DNA of 64,000 nt. It comes from Primulina eburnea. Its lineage: Eukaryota > Streptophyta > Magnoliopsida > Lamiales > Gesneriaceae. The number at the start of each line of letters is the position of its first letter. Within the stretch, counting starts at the first letter, position 1. Below are positions 1 through 12,945 of this stretch, one piece after another. The position numbers were made by a program, and so were the translations under genes. The notes under the pieces were generated by a model. The model saw only the letters and a list, made by a program, of their open reading frames with translations, did no database searches and was not told where the DNA came from. Where the stretch lies: assembly GCF_022965805.1 (NCBI RefSeq), contig NC_133101.1:10577069-10641068 (forward strand), written 5' to 3'.

Positions 1-1393
1 CGACCCAAGTTCAAGAAAAGAAGACACGTTGCCTTAACATGCAATTGGAATATATATATACATATCTTCTTTAGAAATCAAAGAAACGAAGAAAGAAGAA
101 ATCGAGAAATCTTTTAGAAATCCTTACGCCTTTATATTTCAATCCGTCTGTTAGATTTTAAATCAGACTTCGGTACTGTGGTCAAAGCAACGCAGGCTAC
201 TACAGGACGTAAGTTTTGTTACGTTTTGACATGTTTGGAAATTATGATGTTGTTAGAATTGAATACACGTCATATATGTTGTTCTTGGCATGTTAGACAG
301 CATAGAATCGAAGTCAGATTAAAAAACGGACTGAAGATGAAATTGTTATGAATTTCAGAATGAAATTGACTAGAATTTATATCAGATTGGTACGGTGGTT
401 GATTGTAAATTGCTGGAATTAGTAGATACTGGTTTGGTATCACAGATATCGCGAGATTGTACTGTTGTACCGTCAGAATTTGATTAAACAGAAGTGTCGT
501 GATTTGATTGGAATATTAATACAGAATATTGGTATTGTCATTGTCAGATTGAACAGTGACAGACTTTGAATCAAAACTTTGATTGTATCAGATCGACAGC
601 AAGAAAGGTATAAATAAATGTTGATTCGGTATTGCACAACTCGAGTTAGGTTTGACTTGAATTTCCCTAAATCACATACTTTATTGTATTGCATTGATAT
701 TTGCAGATTATCAGATTGATATGTTAATCTATTGACTTAGAACAAAGTCAGAGTCCGAGTCTAGGGTAGATCAGCCTAGCTAGGGCAGAACCGCCGAGTC
801 TTTCTCAGAACCGATAAGACTCTAGACTTACGGTGTATCGAAGAGCCTTAGATGTAGATCGACGTCTATCTCAGACACTCGATACAGCATACCAAAGTCT
901 AAATTAGATTGGGATCCCTAGATTTGAGATAAGATAAGATTAGATCACGAGTCATTAATTCATGTAATCAGACTAGATACATGTTTTGATGTTGTTTATG
1001 CTTTTTATATATGTTTTATATGATTGCGTTTAATACATTGTTTATACTGGGATATTTATATCTCACCGGAGTTATCCGGCTGTTGTCTTATTTGTATGTG
1101 TGCATGACAACAGGTGGGACAGGTACAGGGTCACAGAGGTGAAGACAGATCGAGATTAGAGTGGTGATACCGGACTTGGATTAGAACTAGGGTTTGAACA
1201 CTTGATAGTAGGTGTTGAACCTGAGTATGTATGATTGTATATTTTATCAGATTTATACTTTTATACTGAAATGTATAGGAGTTTGATTCCATTACCTTCC
1301 GCATTTTAAAAAAAAATTTAGACCCTGATTGCTATAATTGATTAATTAGTCCCAATGATGATTAAGAACTTGATTAGCGTCCGGGTCCCCACA
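1..1393 (+). mobile_element. Partial LTR of a Ty3-type retrotransposon
   Basis: This is the right-hand part of a long terminal repeat. It shares ordered blocks with the LTR pair at 25636-27210 and 37929-39452: the cytosine-poor leader near 600-720, the block ending in CTCACCGGAGTTATCCGGC near 1058-1078, the ACAACAGGTGGG block, and the closing words GCGTCCGGGTCCCCACA that end at 1393. The left end lies outside the window, so a 3' LTR cannot be told from a solo LTR. It differs from the later pair in having one copy, not two, of the roughly 104-bp block around 790-900, and in an extra AT-rich stretch near 300-580. No coding sequence is expected here; short open frames in it are shadows. Confidence 0.8.
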
Positions 1394-1884
1394 TCAATCC
1401 TCTCCACTCATTCACAAAATATGCGTGAGTTTAAAATTTTAGGTACTTTTATCATGTACATCTTGGGCCATATACTTTAATAATTGATCTTATCACAATG
1501 GTTAATCACTCTAAAATATTTCATAAATAATATTTTTATGGTGATCAGAAATTAAAATTGACTTTTTTCATATAAAAATTTAAACAACATTAGATAGATC
1601 AATGTATTTTCTAATTTAAATCTTTCAAACATATAATGTATGATATTTTTGCGAAAATTGCTAAGATACAAACAATAAACATGGTTTTATTTTAAAATAA
1701 TATTTTTTAAATTTTGTTTAAGTTTGTTTTTTAAAAAAAAAAATCATTTTGGTGATTCTTCATACATAGAAGAAACTTTTAATTCATCCTCGATCGTATT
1801 ACATATAATATTTCCTTCAGCTAAAGTTGTAGGAATAATACCCAAAACCTGACTACATTCAAAATGAACAGATGTTGAAACAGA
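1394..1884. other. Unassigned AT-rich spacer
   Basis: About 490 bp of AT-rich DNA between the LTR that ends at 1393 and the decayed minus-strand gag-protease. It may be the far end of that element's internal region, but I see no pol motif in it and no matching LTR. No gene is supported. Confidence 0.5.
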
Positions 1885-3418
1885 TCATATTAACCCAATA
1901 TTACCTCCCCCATATACGAAGTGAATTTTTATCTTAGCCAATATCTTTCCAAGATTATTCGTTGCTTCTACAAATACTTCATTTTTCTCAGGACTCGACC
2001 CACAAAATACGTCGCTAGTAGCTGATAACTCCTCCCCTGATGGGACCGTTACGGAGTAGCTCACATCGAGTCCAATGGACTTGACATCCAAATAATTAAC
2101 GAACATCTCTGAGATAAAAGAGTGAGTGGCCCGGAGTCTAACAAGGCCTTTGTGGCTACTCTCTTTATGAAGATATTTCCTGAGGGGCATTAGCACGACG
2201 CATAAACTTATACCCCAAAATACTAATTATAACATCATGCGTGGTTAGAAATCTCTAACCAAAGTCTCCAAAATACGAGAACAAACTATTAATCCCGAGT
2301 AAAATTTGAAGCATGAATGGCAAAAATAATACGATGTTAAATTAAATAGGTTACCAGTCAGTAGATTCGTGTCTGGGTTCGCCTCCTCGGCATGCATGGC
2401 GAACACTCTCCCCTGAGTCGGCTGCCTCCACTGCGGGCAGTCCTTCAGATGTGATCACTGGCTCGACACTTGAAGAATTTGTCCGAACCCCATAAACATT
2501 GTTCCATATGATGACGGTTGCATTTCAGGCACGCTGAATACTCACCAGGCTTCTGAGGAGATTTTTTTTTGCGGAATAAGACCTTTACCTTTCGGCGGTC
2601 CTTGAAACGGCCTCTTTCCCTGCAGTCCCTGGAGAGGGTTCTTAAACTGTTGTTGATGTGAGTGATGTTGCTGGGGTGCCTTATATGGTCTCTTGTACTG
2701 CCTGTCATTCTCAATATCCCTCTGGTCCTGATCTGCCGCCAAAGCTCTCGACACAGCAATAGCATAAGTGGTAGGACCATCAACTCTAACATAACGGCGC
2801 AAGATCGGCCGTAGTCCATCAATAAAATACCTCAGTTTCTCTCGGACATCATTCGCAATTAGGGGCACGAAGTGACACCCCCTCTCAAACTTCCTTACAA
2901 ACTCTGCTACGTTGTTGTCTCCCTGTCGCAAAGTCATAAACTCCCTGGTCAGGCGAGAGCGTACTTACTCGGTAAAGTAATTGGAATAGAAGACCTCCTT
3001 AAAACCTGTCCAAATCAGGGTCTGCAAATTTACTGACACAGACACGATCTCCCACCACAATCTAACGTCCCTTGTCAGAAGAAAAGTTGCACATCTGACT
3101 ATGTCTGCATCTTGCAGCTCCATAAAAGTGAATATCACCTCGATAGACTTAATTCATTCATCAGCTATCATCAGATCAGTAGTCCCCGAGAAGTTCTTTG
3201 GATCTATCCTCCAGAATCTCTCATACACCATCTCTGGCCTGGGCCTCGCTCCCAGTATCTACTCCAGCATTGTTCCCTAGCAACTGTGCGAAGAACTGTG
3301 TCATCCCTACAAGCATCTGTGCCTGGATATATGGCGGTGAACGAGAGTGGCCCTCTCCATCCGGAGCCTCTCTATTCTCTTCGCCTGCTCCACGTGCGAT
3401 CATAAGTCTAGGAGGCAT
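1885..3418 (-). pseudogene. Decayed Ty3/gypsy gag-protease
   Basis: Read on minus, the frame starts at an ATG at 3418 (MPPRLM..., the usual start of plant chromovirus Gag) and passes through a Gag core at about 2937-2542 with the words FVRKFERGC, LRYFIDGLRP and AADQDQRD. A glutamine- and lysine-rich linker follows, then a zinc-knuckle-like CLKCNRHHMEQC in another frame near 2510. The linker word MHAEEANPDTNLLTG sits near 2400-2350. Next is a retropepsin region with ATHSFISEMFVNYL and VTVPSGEEL near 2130-2030. The catalytic DSG that should precede ATHSF reads VRLR, so the protease is dead. At least two frame changes and several stops break the gene. Reverse transcriptase and integrase are absent on this side. 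Known for the family: Gag coats the RNA and the protease cuts the polyprotein. Confidence 0.82.
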
Positions 3419-3638
3419 ATCGTTCCAAAATTTACCCAACACGTAAACCAACATGCAAAAACATAATATACATATCATAAGATGAACGTAAATCGAACTT
3501 AAACATGTACAAGTTGAAATCGTGACCTTGATGCTTACTACATGAAAGAATTTTAAAAATTTAAAACTTACAGACTTGAGGCGTGACTTCGTGAGCTTCT
3601 TGCAACCGGTATTAGGCATAACCCATTACAAAAACATC

Positions 3639-3650
3639 ACTCTGATACCA
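3639..3650 (-). other. tRNA-Met-type primer binding site
   Basis: On minus this reads TGGTATCAGAGT, the usual plant initiator-tRNA-Met primer site with a changed last base. It lies two bases inside the LTR edge at 3653 and upstream of the minus-strand gag, which fixes the element's direction. Confidence 0.75.
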
Positions 3651-3652
3651 AC

Positions 3653-4693
3653 TGTAACGTGCCGTGCCTTAAAACTACTTTAAATTTGCGAAAATAAAAT
3701 TTTTCTTAAATAAGTAATAATCTTTCGAAATGCAATATAAATAAAATGCTTGACTAAATATTTGAAATATAAACGAGCACAAACTATTTCCTTGTCATCA
3801 ATATCACAACCAAAACGAGCTTGCGAAAAGTACAAGTTTAAACAACATGAAGTAATTTCATTAAAATCAGTGTAAATGAATTTAAAACTCAAGCGATCCT
3901 CGGGTTAGGCCTCCGCACAGTCCGAGCCAACTCACTGGTCCCCACCTCTCGCCTTCTCGTACTTGTCCTCACCTGCATCGATCAAGTCTAGTGAGTCTAA
4001 AGACTCTACATGTATAAACTAAAAATAACAAATAATACATAATAAAACCACATTCATTGCAAAGTAGTACATACATACTTGAACTCTGAACATACTTATA
4101 TAAACATAAATGTGCCACCATTTCATAAATTTTTTCATAAACGTGATTAATCATACATACTTAAACATGCATAAACATCATCATTTTGCGTAGAGATATG
4201 TTTCAAAGCAAGTGACTCAGGGGCTAGAAAAAAAACTTAGTTAAATAATTAGTGATAAAATAATAATAATCTAATAATTTAATCATACTCAAAGATTTAA
4301 TAATATAATTAAGTACCAAATTTTCAAGATTAAAATTCTCAAATTCAAATTATTATTTTTGAAAATCCTTAAAATCACCTAGGAAATTAAATTAGACTTT
4401 AAAATGCTTAAAATTTCTTAAATCATTTAAAATATCAATTTGACTGAAATAAAATACTCAATTATTCATAAATCGCCTAAATCGTTATCGGTCTCTTTCC
4501 CCGATCCCGCATCGAATATTCGCCTGAAACATAAAACTCAAGAAAACGTTTTAACGTGCATCAAATAAATATGTAATAATTTAAAACAATGCCAATTATA
4601 AATCATTCATCATTAAAATCATTTTAAAATTAAATAAATGATTTAACAATTAAATAAATGCATGAGTTTACGTGTACTGCTTTTGGGATGTAC
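3653..4693 (-). mobile_element. 5' LTR of the decayed minus-strand Ty3 element
   Basis: The right edge next to the primer site is secure: on minus the repeat ends ...GTTACA. The left edge (TGTACATCCC on minus at 4693) is inferred from TG/CA ends and from likeness to the start of the solo LTR at 59125-62028. Both repeats share the block reading CAAGTCTAGTGAG(T/C)CTAAAGACTC near 3984-4006, so they are relatives. No partner LTR is seen downstream, so the element is truncated on its 3' side. Confidence 0.6.
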
Positions 4694-5758
4694 ACGATGC
4701 ATCTGCTCCACCAACTGGCCTCATTATGTCTTCTGTCTTAGCACACATCGACCTTCCGAAGTTCAACCGATTTCTGAATATATGCCATTTTTGTCTGATT
4801 TTGATCACGAAACGACTCGCAAGAAAAAATCTCATTCTCCCCAATCTACCTCTGCTAATGACCCTGCTCAAGGCCCTCTCCAAGCACAATTGGTGTCATC
4901 TCCTAAAAATCCACAGAAGGACAAGGTGACTATTGCCTCAAAATTCCCCTACATCTAAAGTTCCTTCAAACACTCTGGAAGCATAGGAAGCTATAGACAA
5001 AGTACTTCCTGCCTCAAATGAAGAAATTGACCGTGATTGAAAACATAGCTGCTGAATTCGATGACCCTCAATCCTCAAAGTCAACTGAAAAAGGTTCCTC
5101 TTCTCAATTAGTCTAATTCAAGGCAAGATTAATCTCTTCATCGGATCAAATTGAACCGGAAGAAGAAGAATTAATAACGGAAAATAGCCAAAGGGAGATT
5201 TTGGACAAACTAACAAATATGGATCATTCGATTCTTGCCCTTAACCGTAAGCATTTTGATCTCAAAGAAACATTTCAATCAATGAAGTCTGCTCCCTCCA
5301 AGGAATTCTCTGCTATGCATTCAAATGTTACCATCCGGCAAAACAAGCACAAATCTTCATATCTCAACATGTGCACTAAGCTTTCACGTCTTAAAGCACA
5401 TGTTGACCAACGCATGGATGTCCAAGGAGCACAACTTACTGAAATCATGCAATTTCTTATCCATGGCGACGTCAAAAGGGGGGAAGAGAGTGGCAAAAGG
5501 AAGTTTTGAGAGCAGAAGAGCCCGTTAGGAAAAGGGTTGCATAGCTAGCTAAAGAAGAACAAGCTAACAAATCTGAGGACCAAAAAAAAGTTAATGTACT
5601 GTATCTGTTTAGATGTCTTTGCATTCTTATTTTTTTTAACTGTAGCTTGTAATTTCATTCACTCAATGAAATACAACTTTTTATTTAGCTGGTGCAATTA
5701 TTTGTAAACTATTGTATAGATTTGCAGCTGGGTTTTGTCATCATCAAAAAAGGAGAAT
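4694..5758 (+). pseudogene. 3' internal remnant of a SIRE-like Copia element
   Basis: This plus-strand segment ends in TTTTGTCATCATCAAAAAAG plus GAGAAT at about 5733-5758, close to the polypurine tract and lead-in that SIRE-type Copia elements place before their 3' LTR. Upstream, 5165-5509 keeps an open stretch of about 115 codons, acidic at its start and then Lys/Ser/Leu-rich with heptad-like spacing. It suggests a coiled coil and ends in a charged tail. I do not recognise a domain in it. Its place between pol and the 3' LTR fits the extra downstream ORF of SIRE elements, but that is inference. A second open frame (4662-4958) starts inside the neighbouring LTR and looks accidental. Confidence 0.5.
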
Positions 5759-8455
5759 TGTTATTACTCAAAAGTTTTGGTTATCGACGAAATCGAAAAT
5801 AGTACTTGATTATTTCAGGAAACAACTGCAAAGTTTTTATGTATAACAGGTAGCGGTTCAACCGCTTGAGAGTTTAGGCTACATACCAGTTCTACAGCTT
5901 CAAGATTTCAGACCGCATATCAGTTCAACCGTTTATAAAAGAAGTTAAAACCGGATGTTCGAAGAACACGATATCACGGTCATTAAAATTCATTTATTGC
6001 TTACTTAATGAAAGACATTTTCTTCACGATTTAGAACATTTAAATGGGTATGCATAGTCACAAGTCAACCATGTTATTCACAAATTCCTATATCGATATG
6101 CATTTAAGTCACTATCCCAGAAGAGAAAGATTAATTTGTGTCCTACAAGTTCTGATGGTAAAAACAGTTGCCATAAAAGGATACTTGGAAGTAACTCTTC
6201 AAGGAACGAGATTCAAAGTTGTGCTAGCAAAGAGAACATTAAATGCATTGCTAGAGAACATTTAATGTATTTACAGTTAATAGTGACACATCATTCCAAG
6301 GGTACATGTTAACGTTGCTCGTCTCTTTCCGACCGTTAGAATGAAAACTTATATAAGCAGAGTTGGTAGTATGCAAGATGTTGGCGATAAAACGAGATAT
6401 ACTGTTGGAACATTTCATGTTCGCAATCTTTATTTTGATGTTAACAAAACTTGTTTATTTATTTCTAATGAGTTAACTAAGTGCACAAAATCTGAAACTG
6501 ACCAGCATCGAACTGATCAGTTACCAAACTTAAACTGAAGCTATCGAGATGCAAACTGAAAGTGCCAACTGATCGATCGAACTGAACCAGGACAACTGAA
6601 GTATCAAGAGCAGTTCAACTGATTGTCCAGTTGATAGATGGTTCAGCAGAAGACCTTCAGAAGCCCGACCAGCTGATGAAGTGTTCAACTGATGAAGAGC
6701 CCAACTGATCAGTTTAACTGAATCAGTGAAATCAATTCAGCTGACGAGTCAACTGATTTCACCTCACTAGTTCAAGACCAGTTCAACTGAACAGTTCAGA
6801 ACATCAGTTAGGAGTGAACCAATTTGCATATACGAGATGTTTAATCCAGCCGTGCACAAAGTTACAAAAGCTATTGTACGATCAAGCTACAATAAGAGAC
6901 GTTGCTGCAGCGCTTAAAGCCAAATGTTCCATATATCTATTTGGGGGAACAAATTCAAATAGCAACGAGTTCATTCACTGAGTCTCACTGTACGTTCAGC
7001 CAAACGCCTATAAATAGAATCCGAAGCTCAGTGAAGACAATGATGAGTGATGATGAGAGTTGACGAGTGAAAAGATAAAATACAGAGAGGGCATAAATAT
7101 CGCGTATCAGCTTATAAAGAAGCAACCGCCCAGTTGAGGGAACACTCCAAAGTTCTATCAGCTTAGTTTATAAGCATATTTCCCTCAGTTTGTGAGAATA
7201 CTTTCGGGTAGTTTTCAGATATCAGTTCACACACACACACACCACCATCACCCAAAATACAATTTTGCACAAAGACGTTAAACTTGTGTATGTAGTCTTT
7301 CTCACATAGACGTTAAAGAAGTGTTGGCTGAAATGTGATGCCTTCAGTCTAGACTAGGAGTTCAGTTAGGCAGTGGGTAAGTCCTAAGCTGGGTGGGTTT
7401 GTACAAGTAGTTGTATAAATCAAAGTTTTCTAGTGGATCCTACCCGAGGTGGTAGAAGGGGTGACATAGGAGCATTTGAAGTTTCCGAACATCCATAAAC
7501 ATATCTTATGTATTATAACTGTTAACTCCTTGCTTTAAACTGACTTGATCAGTTCGAGTATCTATCAGTTCAGTTCTCACAATAACTGAACTGATACATG
7601 CGAGCACTGATCCCCCTTATCTTCAGTTAACTAGTTACACGAGATTAAAAGCTTTAACCGATCAGTTTTCTTAACGAATGATTACTTCGAGTATTTTTCG
7701 CTTGATTTAATTTCGAACTCGATCTAATTCATCGGCGTATACATTCTTAGAACACGAACTATTGCAGCTCATCACGTTTTTAGAGGATTTTCCCGATCCA
7801 ACATATACAATCATCAAGCTTTTCTACAGATATAATTCCAAGCTTGCATATTTCAAGAATCTGAGCGCAATTAAAGATTACATAATTCAATCGCTCATCA
7901 AGCACGCACTCAACAGAAAGATACTGATCTTTCAAGGATCTTTTTCGTGCTACCAAAACAAGATTGTTTACTTTATGTCAACAACCTTTCGGTTATTTTG
8001 TTAATAGTTGTGTATGATGAACCGAGAGTTCTTAAAATCCAGAAGTGTAAAGTGCTAACTAAACGTTTCAAAACAAGCAGTGTGATAAATCCTGATTAGA
8101 GTGGGCTGTTGCAAAGAGTTTTGTAAAGCCAAAGTCTATTAGTGGAATCCTTCCTAAAAAGAAAGAAGGGGTGACGTAGGAGTTTTCTTTCCGGACATCC
8201 ATAAAAATCGTGTTTTTATTTTCCGCAAGTTCTTACAGTTTTAACTGTATCTTGTTAATTAGATTGCCAACCGCTTAATCATCTTTAGAAATATTGAACC
8301 GATTTTCGCACTTGTCAAGTGGTTCATATTTCTAATCGTTAGAGAAAAAATTTCAACGCCCAAAAATAGTTGAAAACAGATTTTAAAAGCAAATATTATT
8401 AAAAAATTTATTTACTTCCCTCTAAATTTTTTCTCGATCCTAACAATGACTCTCT
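5759..8455 (+). mobile_element. 3' LTR of the SIRE-like Copia element, split by a solo LTR
   Basis: The LTR begins TGTTATTACT directly after the polypurine tract and ends ...CGATCCTAACA, so the ends form a perfect TGTTA/TAACA inverted pair. It is interrupted at 6403-7803 by a solo LTR of a related family. Joined across the insertion with one target copy removed, the two halves read continuously. The right half keeps the words GGGGTGACGTAGGAG and CCGGACATCCATAAA, shared with the other Copia-like LTRs in this window. Small open frames here (for example 7762-8004) are not genes. Confidence 0.7.
6403..7803 (+). mobile_element. Solo LTR no. 1 (Copia-like, TSD tatac)
   Basis: The repeat starts TGTTGGAACATTTCATG and ends ...CCCGATCCAACA. 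It is flanked by the 5-bp duplication tatac at 6398-6402 and 7804-7808, with no internal region. It shares its start, a run of CAACTGA-type words, the block ending GGACATCC-like near 7490, and the 3' block with the copies at 12946, 39464 and 41055. Intact flanking duplications around a single LTR indicate LTR-LTR recombination after insertion. The insertion lies inside an older LTR. Confidence 0.85.
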
Positions 8456-10787
8456 GATATGAAACATAAAAATTCAAAAGCTAAATCCCTCCAATAAATA
8501 ACAATGGTGAGCTCCTTCCCTATACCTATTTTTTGGCATATAATTATCCAATAAAGATAACTTTTAGCCTTACCTTATTTTCTCTATTGAAAACTTGAAA
8601 TCTGTTTATTTAAAGGGCGGGCCTTGGTGATTTTTTCCGAGCAGAAAGAAGGGGGCGACTAGGTTTTCTTAGAAAGCTGATGCTCAGAAGTAAGAGTTCT
8701 TGCTGAACTTTCTACTTTGGATTATGGACGGCAAGTTGTGATTAAATTAAATATTTTCTTTTTCTTTTTGTGTATTTTTCAGTTTTGGACATCGACTTCG
8801 TATGTTTATAATTTTGCCTTATGTTTTATGGGGTACTTGGTTTTTTTATACTGATGTTGTACCATTGCCGTGGGATTTCGAGCTACTGAATATATATACA
8901 ATAATGCTTGTGTGTGATGATCCGAAAATTAAGATCGAAATCGTGTGGAAAAAACAGCATGATCTGTATATATTGATCTTCTTAAATATGCATCCATTCA
9001 AGTCAGAATTTTGCAAATATATTGCTATAATACACGTTTTCCTCGAGGTTTAACGTCGATGTCCCGTTCTTTTTTCATTCCGAAGTCATAAGTATTCAGT
9101 ATCTTCAGCTCAGGGATTACTTGTTTCGCCACGAGAATTCGCCTTGTTGGCTGTGCAGTTGGCCAACACAACTAGGGGAGGGTATGTGGCATGCGATTGA
9201 TCAATGCTTTCAAATAACAAAAAATAATAATAAATTTTGTATAATTCTTCTAAAACAAGGTGTTCTGAACCTCATAATTCATAGTGCTAGCGCATTATTA
9301 TGCCTCGGACTTCATGTTTCAAAGACATCTAAGATGCCAGAATAACAGGGTCTGATGAGTTGTTCCAGTGGGGGTATTATCAATCTCCTACCATTGATTC
9401 GATGGGCATCATTGACCCAAATCTTGAGGGTAATAGCGAAAATTCAGCATCCGAACGGTTACTTTCGTTTGGATGCCAAACAGAGGATGTCAGCTCAAGT
9501 AATTGGGTTTCAGAAGAACGATCCAGTATGTTTTGATAATTCCCTGGGAAATCACAGACTCATTTGAAAAATAGGAACCTTTATATGTCCATGATTTCAA
9601 GAGTTCTTCTACATGTTACTAGTTCTAATTCAAACCAACCACAGATTGAGCCTTGATTGCCAATAACCTAAAACCAGCACTCTCGTGCATAATTTCTGCT
9701 CAAAAAACATCCAAATGAGATTCAAGCCCACTGAGATCAAGACCGCATGAAATAAAACTTTGATAACAAATTTGTCAACACATATGTACCCGAATGCTGC
9801 TAAATAGAAATGTAAGCACTCCCACCTTATTGCTCTATATATCAAGTAAGAATCGAGCTTCACCTGGCCTGAAGAAATCATCTAACATCATGATACTAAT
9901 TCAAAACCTCAGCTAAATTATCATGTAAATGCACGAGAACATAATAATCTCTAGATTCGACAAGAACCGCATATAAATCAGGCTAGAAGTTTATTCAAAC
10001 ATACATACCGATGGCACAAATATGGAAGCCTAACTAATTTATCAATATATGCACATAATATGAGATGGAAACCACAGAGAACCACAGACTCAGCTGATAG
10101 ATTCCAACACACAGCACAATGGATGCTAATTTACGAGCTTAGCTAAGCCTAGTGATCCATAAATGCACAATAATATCAGCAATGGCAAACATAGAGTACC
10201 ACAAAATCCCAGAAGAGAAATTGATTCAAGCATACAAATGAGCATACTAACACAACGTGCATGTTCCCAATCCATAGTATAATGATATCAGCAATGGCAA
10301 ACATAGAGTACCACAAAATCCCAGAAGAGAAATTGATTCAAGCATACAAATGAGCGTACTAACACAACGTGCATGTTCCCAATCCATAGTATAATGCCGC
10401 CAAAAGCACAAACGAGTTCGTAGATATGTATCACTTTGCAGTTGTTATTGATCTTCCAACACACTATGGTAATTGGATAAAAAAAACCATATTTGCATCA
10501 AATCCCAAATTATACCAGAACGCAAGTCATAGCAACAGATGATACAAACACAGAGAAATTAAATGCTACAAATTTAACATTTGAAACGATTATAATGCTA
10601 ATTATACTGTGAAATGTAAAAAGTATCAGATAAAAGCTGTCAAAAAAACTCTAATAAGATCTTTAACTGAAAAGGAAACAACCACAATTACATCAAAAAC
10701 ATAACCAGAAATTAATCTCAACTTATCCCAAAAAAGCATAGTACTCATGATAATTATGACATGAAGAACACAGACACTGCCAATATT
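8456..10787. other. Intergenic region between Copia remnant and RPS16
   Basis: I could not support a gene here. Plus-strand stretches near 9110-9180 and 9352-9567 look exon-like in base composition, and one frame of each reads well, but joining them at the only GT donor (9182) and the AG before 9351 puts the good frames out of phase. They could be remnants of an older gene. From about 9580 to 10787 the sequence is the 3' flank of the minus-strand RPS16 gene, including a 112-bp tandem duplication. Confidence 0.4.
10173..10396. repeat. 112-bp tandem duplication
   Basis: Two head-to-tail copies (10173-10284 and 10285-10396) both start ATATCAGCAATGGC and end CATAGTATAATG. I see one clear substitution between them (GAGCATAC against GAGCGTAC). 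It lies about 400 bp past the RPS16 stop codon, in intergenic or 3' UTR sequence. Confidence 0.9.
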
Positions 10788-11379
<592 letters not shown>

Positions 11380-11669
11380 TTGGATTTGTTTTAGATATAA
11401 TTATATTAATATTTTTGAAATATTTGTATCATATTCATGTATATATTTATAAAAATATGTGTAAGAAGAGGTTCTCCAATTTTTTGTACGAAGAATTTCT
11501 CTAAAAATAAAATTTTATATTTACAGTTCTTATTAGATAAAAGTTCATCATTATTGAGCCTTTAAAGTTTCTCCTTTGTGTATACAGTATACGGGCATGA
11601 TTGTGTAATTTTTAGGATTTTAAATCAGTTTCTTTATAAAAAAAATTTTAAATAATTTAAATAAACTAA
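11380..11669. other. AT-rich spacer, nothing recognised
   Basis: About 290 bp of AT-rich DNA upstream of RPS16 and before the transposase remnant. No gene, RNA or repeat could be supported. Confidence 0.5.
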
Positions 11670-12620
11670 ATGTGTACAAAGTTAAAATCACAAAAATTAT
11701 TTAAAGATTACTTCTTCTATAGTCTTATTTACATCGAGAAATATTTTCGAAAACGATTTCTAATGAGGTGGCCTTTGTTTTATAGAATTGTGGAATCTTT
11801 ACAAATCAAAATGTCTTTTTTTGTCCAATTGAGAAACACAATTGGTAAGCTCGAGTTGTCATCACTTCAAAAAGTTACGATTGTGGTCTGAATGATTGTA
11901 TATGATGTTGCATGAGATGTTACAAATATTTGAGGACATGTGTATTTACAACATTGGAATGTTTGAAAGAATTTTGCAGTGGATGTGCGATATATTTTCT
12001 AAGAAATATTTGAGACAACCAACACCTACAGACATTGCTCGGCTAAATGCTGAAATGCTCAAAGGGATTTCCGGAGATGCTTGGAAATTTTTATTGCATA
12101 CACTAAGGACAAGACAATATCAAAGTGAACACCAAAAAAAAACTTCAATCATACCACATGCAGTTGCATCTAAAGATTTATTAATTTGGCATGCCTATTT
12201 CGGCGTACCAAGATACAATATCGACATCAACGTACTGAAGAGGTACAAGTTGTTCTTAAACATTGCAAGGGAGAAGCCACTCCAATGTTGTTTGAGATGA
12301 ACGATGGTATTTATCCATCCTGAGATGTTTTTATGAAAACCATCACTCAATCCATCTCACAAAAACATAAAATTTTTGTTTTATATCAAGAGAGAATGAG
12401 TAAAGATGTTGAGTGAGCATTTGATGTGCTCCAAGAACTTTGACATATATTGAGGTTTATATCGTATGTGAGATCTAATTGATTTAGATTATATTATGAA
12501 AACATGTATCATTCTCGATAATATTATTGTGGAGGATGAAAATGGTGATATACTCGAAGATCATGATTTCTCAGCTTGAGATGATGAATATATGGATGGT
12601 CCTCAGATGTTGTCCATTTG
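11670..12620 (+). pseudogene. PIF/Harbinger-type (ALP1/HARBI1-like) transposase remnant
   Basis: Fragments in two or more frames follow the order of plant Harbinger-derived nucleases. First comes KLFKDYFFYSLIYIEKYFRK with RFLMRWPLFYRIVESLQ (11690-11805), then KLELSSLQKVT. Next is EKYLRQ-like KKYLRQPTPTDIARLNAEM (about 12000-12057). Then come HAVASKDLLIWHAYFGVPR and YNIDINVL (12160-12235). Near 12495-12575 are a KTCIILDNIIVEDENGD-like segment and an acidic tail. In live members LWIWHAFFG..GSNNDINVL holds a catalytic Asp of the DDE nuclease. Here the segment with the first Asp appears lost between LKGISGDAW and the later block, and stops and frame changes are frequent. The nuclease is dead. It may be a relic of an autonomous partner of the Tourist-like MITEs elsewhere in the window. 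Confidence 0.8.
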
Positions 12621-12945
12621 AAAAATCATACCACATAGTTCAACACTTTTATGGAGTAATGTGTCGACATTCAGTATGGACAATTGCACCACATGCTTAA
12701 AAAATACACGATCAAATGTATTTAGAGTTTATACGATGATCAATAGTGAAATTCATCCACTTTTTTTTTTATCACATGCCATTTTTTATAATGTGTTTTT
12801 TTTTAATTATGTATTTTTTAATTTTTCTAATTATGTTATGTTTTTTTTAAAAACAAAATTACGTGTAAGTTTTAAAATTTAATTAAGTTTATTATATTTT
12901 TTAAAAAAAATATATGTACATTTTTATTCTGTTTTTAAATGTAAA
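12621..12945. other. T-rich spacer, nothing recognised
   Basis: About 325 bp with long T runs between the transposase remnant and a solo LTR. The 73-codon open frame at 12661-12882 is low complexity and is not supported as a gene. Confidence 0.5.

Noticed and set aside
4662..4958. 98-codon plus-strand open frame
   Set aside because: It begins inside the LTR ending at 4693, has no recognisable domain and overlaps two other open frames.
9107..9567. Two exon-like stretches (about 9107-9181 and 9352-9567) as the end of a plus-strand gene
   Set aside because: The only GT donor and the AG acceptor join the well-reading frames out of phase, and no upstream exon or known domain was found.
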